The notes under the pieces: generated by a model
Database searches by the model: none
What the model was told of the DNA's origin: nothing
The model's input: only the letters and a program-made list of their open reading frames with translations
Shown here: in pieces, positions 23,428-23,524 of the stretch
Position numbering within the stretch: position 1 is the first letter of the stretch
How the letters are laid out: the number at the start of each line of letters is the position of its first letter
NCBI GenBank assembly: GCA_937975735.1
Contig: CALJUI010000407.1
Coordinates: 1-23,524 of the forward strand
Source: an uncultured Rubrivivax sp.
GTDB taxonomy: Bacteria; Pseudomonadota; Gammaproteobacteria; Burkholderiales; Burkholderiaceae_C
Length of the DNA: 23,524 bases
Direction of reading: 5' to 3'
Program-made: the position numbers and the translations under genes

Positions 23428-23524
23428 ATGCACCAGGCGGTCGAGCCCCCCCCGTCCCCGGCCCGCCGCCGCGCCGCGAGGCTGCTCGCGCTGACCGCGG
23501 CGCTGGCGGCGCTGCCGCCGGCGG
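23428..23524 (+). CDS. Start of an exported protein (cut by window edge)
   Basis: An open frame of at least 32 codons begins at ATG 23428 with TAGGAG eight bases upstream. It encodes a basic stretch (PARRRAARL) followed by a hydrophobic Leu/Ala-rich segment (LLALTAALAALPPA), which looks like a signal peptide. Nothing of the mature protein is in the window, so the function cannot be told. Confidence 0.55.
   Translation, partial: MHQAVEPPPSPARRRAARLLALTAALAALPPA

Overview
The window is about 23.5 kb of very GC-rich, gene-dense DNA. Its protein families and gene style (TRAP transporters, an HpaR-controlled homoprotocatechuate pathway, feruloyl-CoA synthase, a rubrerythrin/Fe-S/DUF3501 trio, DUF2007 and DUF2242 proteins) suggest a betaproteobacterium of the order Burkholderiales, possibly near Rubrivivax, Leptothrix or Methylibium. 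This placement is inference from gene content and composition; no marker gene is present. I see no insertion sequence, phage, CRISPR array or rRNA. The DNA looks like ordinary chromosome.

Layout. 1-1781: the dctM (cut by the window edge) and dctQ permease genes of a TRAP transporter, divergent from a GntR/FCD regulator across an AT-richer intergenic region. 1789-3002: a DUF2007 zinc-ribbon protein overlapping an EamA exporter. 3077-4630: a quinone oxidoreductase convergent with a DUF2242 lipoprotein. 4631-8636: a minus-strand unit of feruloyl-CoA synthase, a possible 47-residue ORF and a large acyl-CoA dehydrogenase, ending at a strong Rho-independent terminator. 8918-15053: HpaR divergent from hpaG1-hpaG2-hpaE-(class II aldolase)-hpaD-hpaH, encoding much of the meta-cleavage pathway for 3,4-dihydroxyphenylacetate. 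15156-15231: tRNA-Ala(CGC). 15303-16157: an alpha/beta hydrolase. 16316-18762: rubrerythrin, a heterodisulfide-reductase-like Fe-S protein and DUF3501. 18787-22083: a TerB/DUF697 protein, then ahpF and ahpC on the minus strand. 22208-23524: a RarD-type permease, divergent from a MoaD/ThiS-like protein and the start of an exported protein.

How the genes work together. HpaD opens the ring of homoprotocatechuate, HpaE oxidises the semialdehyde, HpaG1/G2 isomerise and decarboxylate, and HpaH hydrates. The usual isomerase HpaF and aldolase HpaI are absent from this stretch, and a class II aldolase/adducin protein sits inside the operon. Two copies of a 12-bp element with core ACATGT overlap a good promoter between hpaR and hpaG1. 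A perfect 16-bp palindrome with the same core lies just upstream of the feruloyl-CoA synthase gene, so HpaR may also control that unit. The rubrerythrin trio and AhpC/AhpF form two nearby peroxide-defence modules.

The least described items are the rubrerythrin/Fe-S/DUF3501 trio, the proposed extension of the HpaR regulon, and an apparently damaged FAH-family motif in HpaG2.
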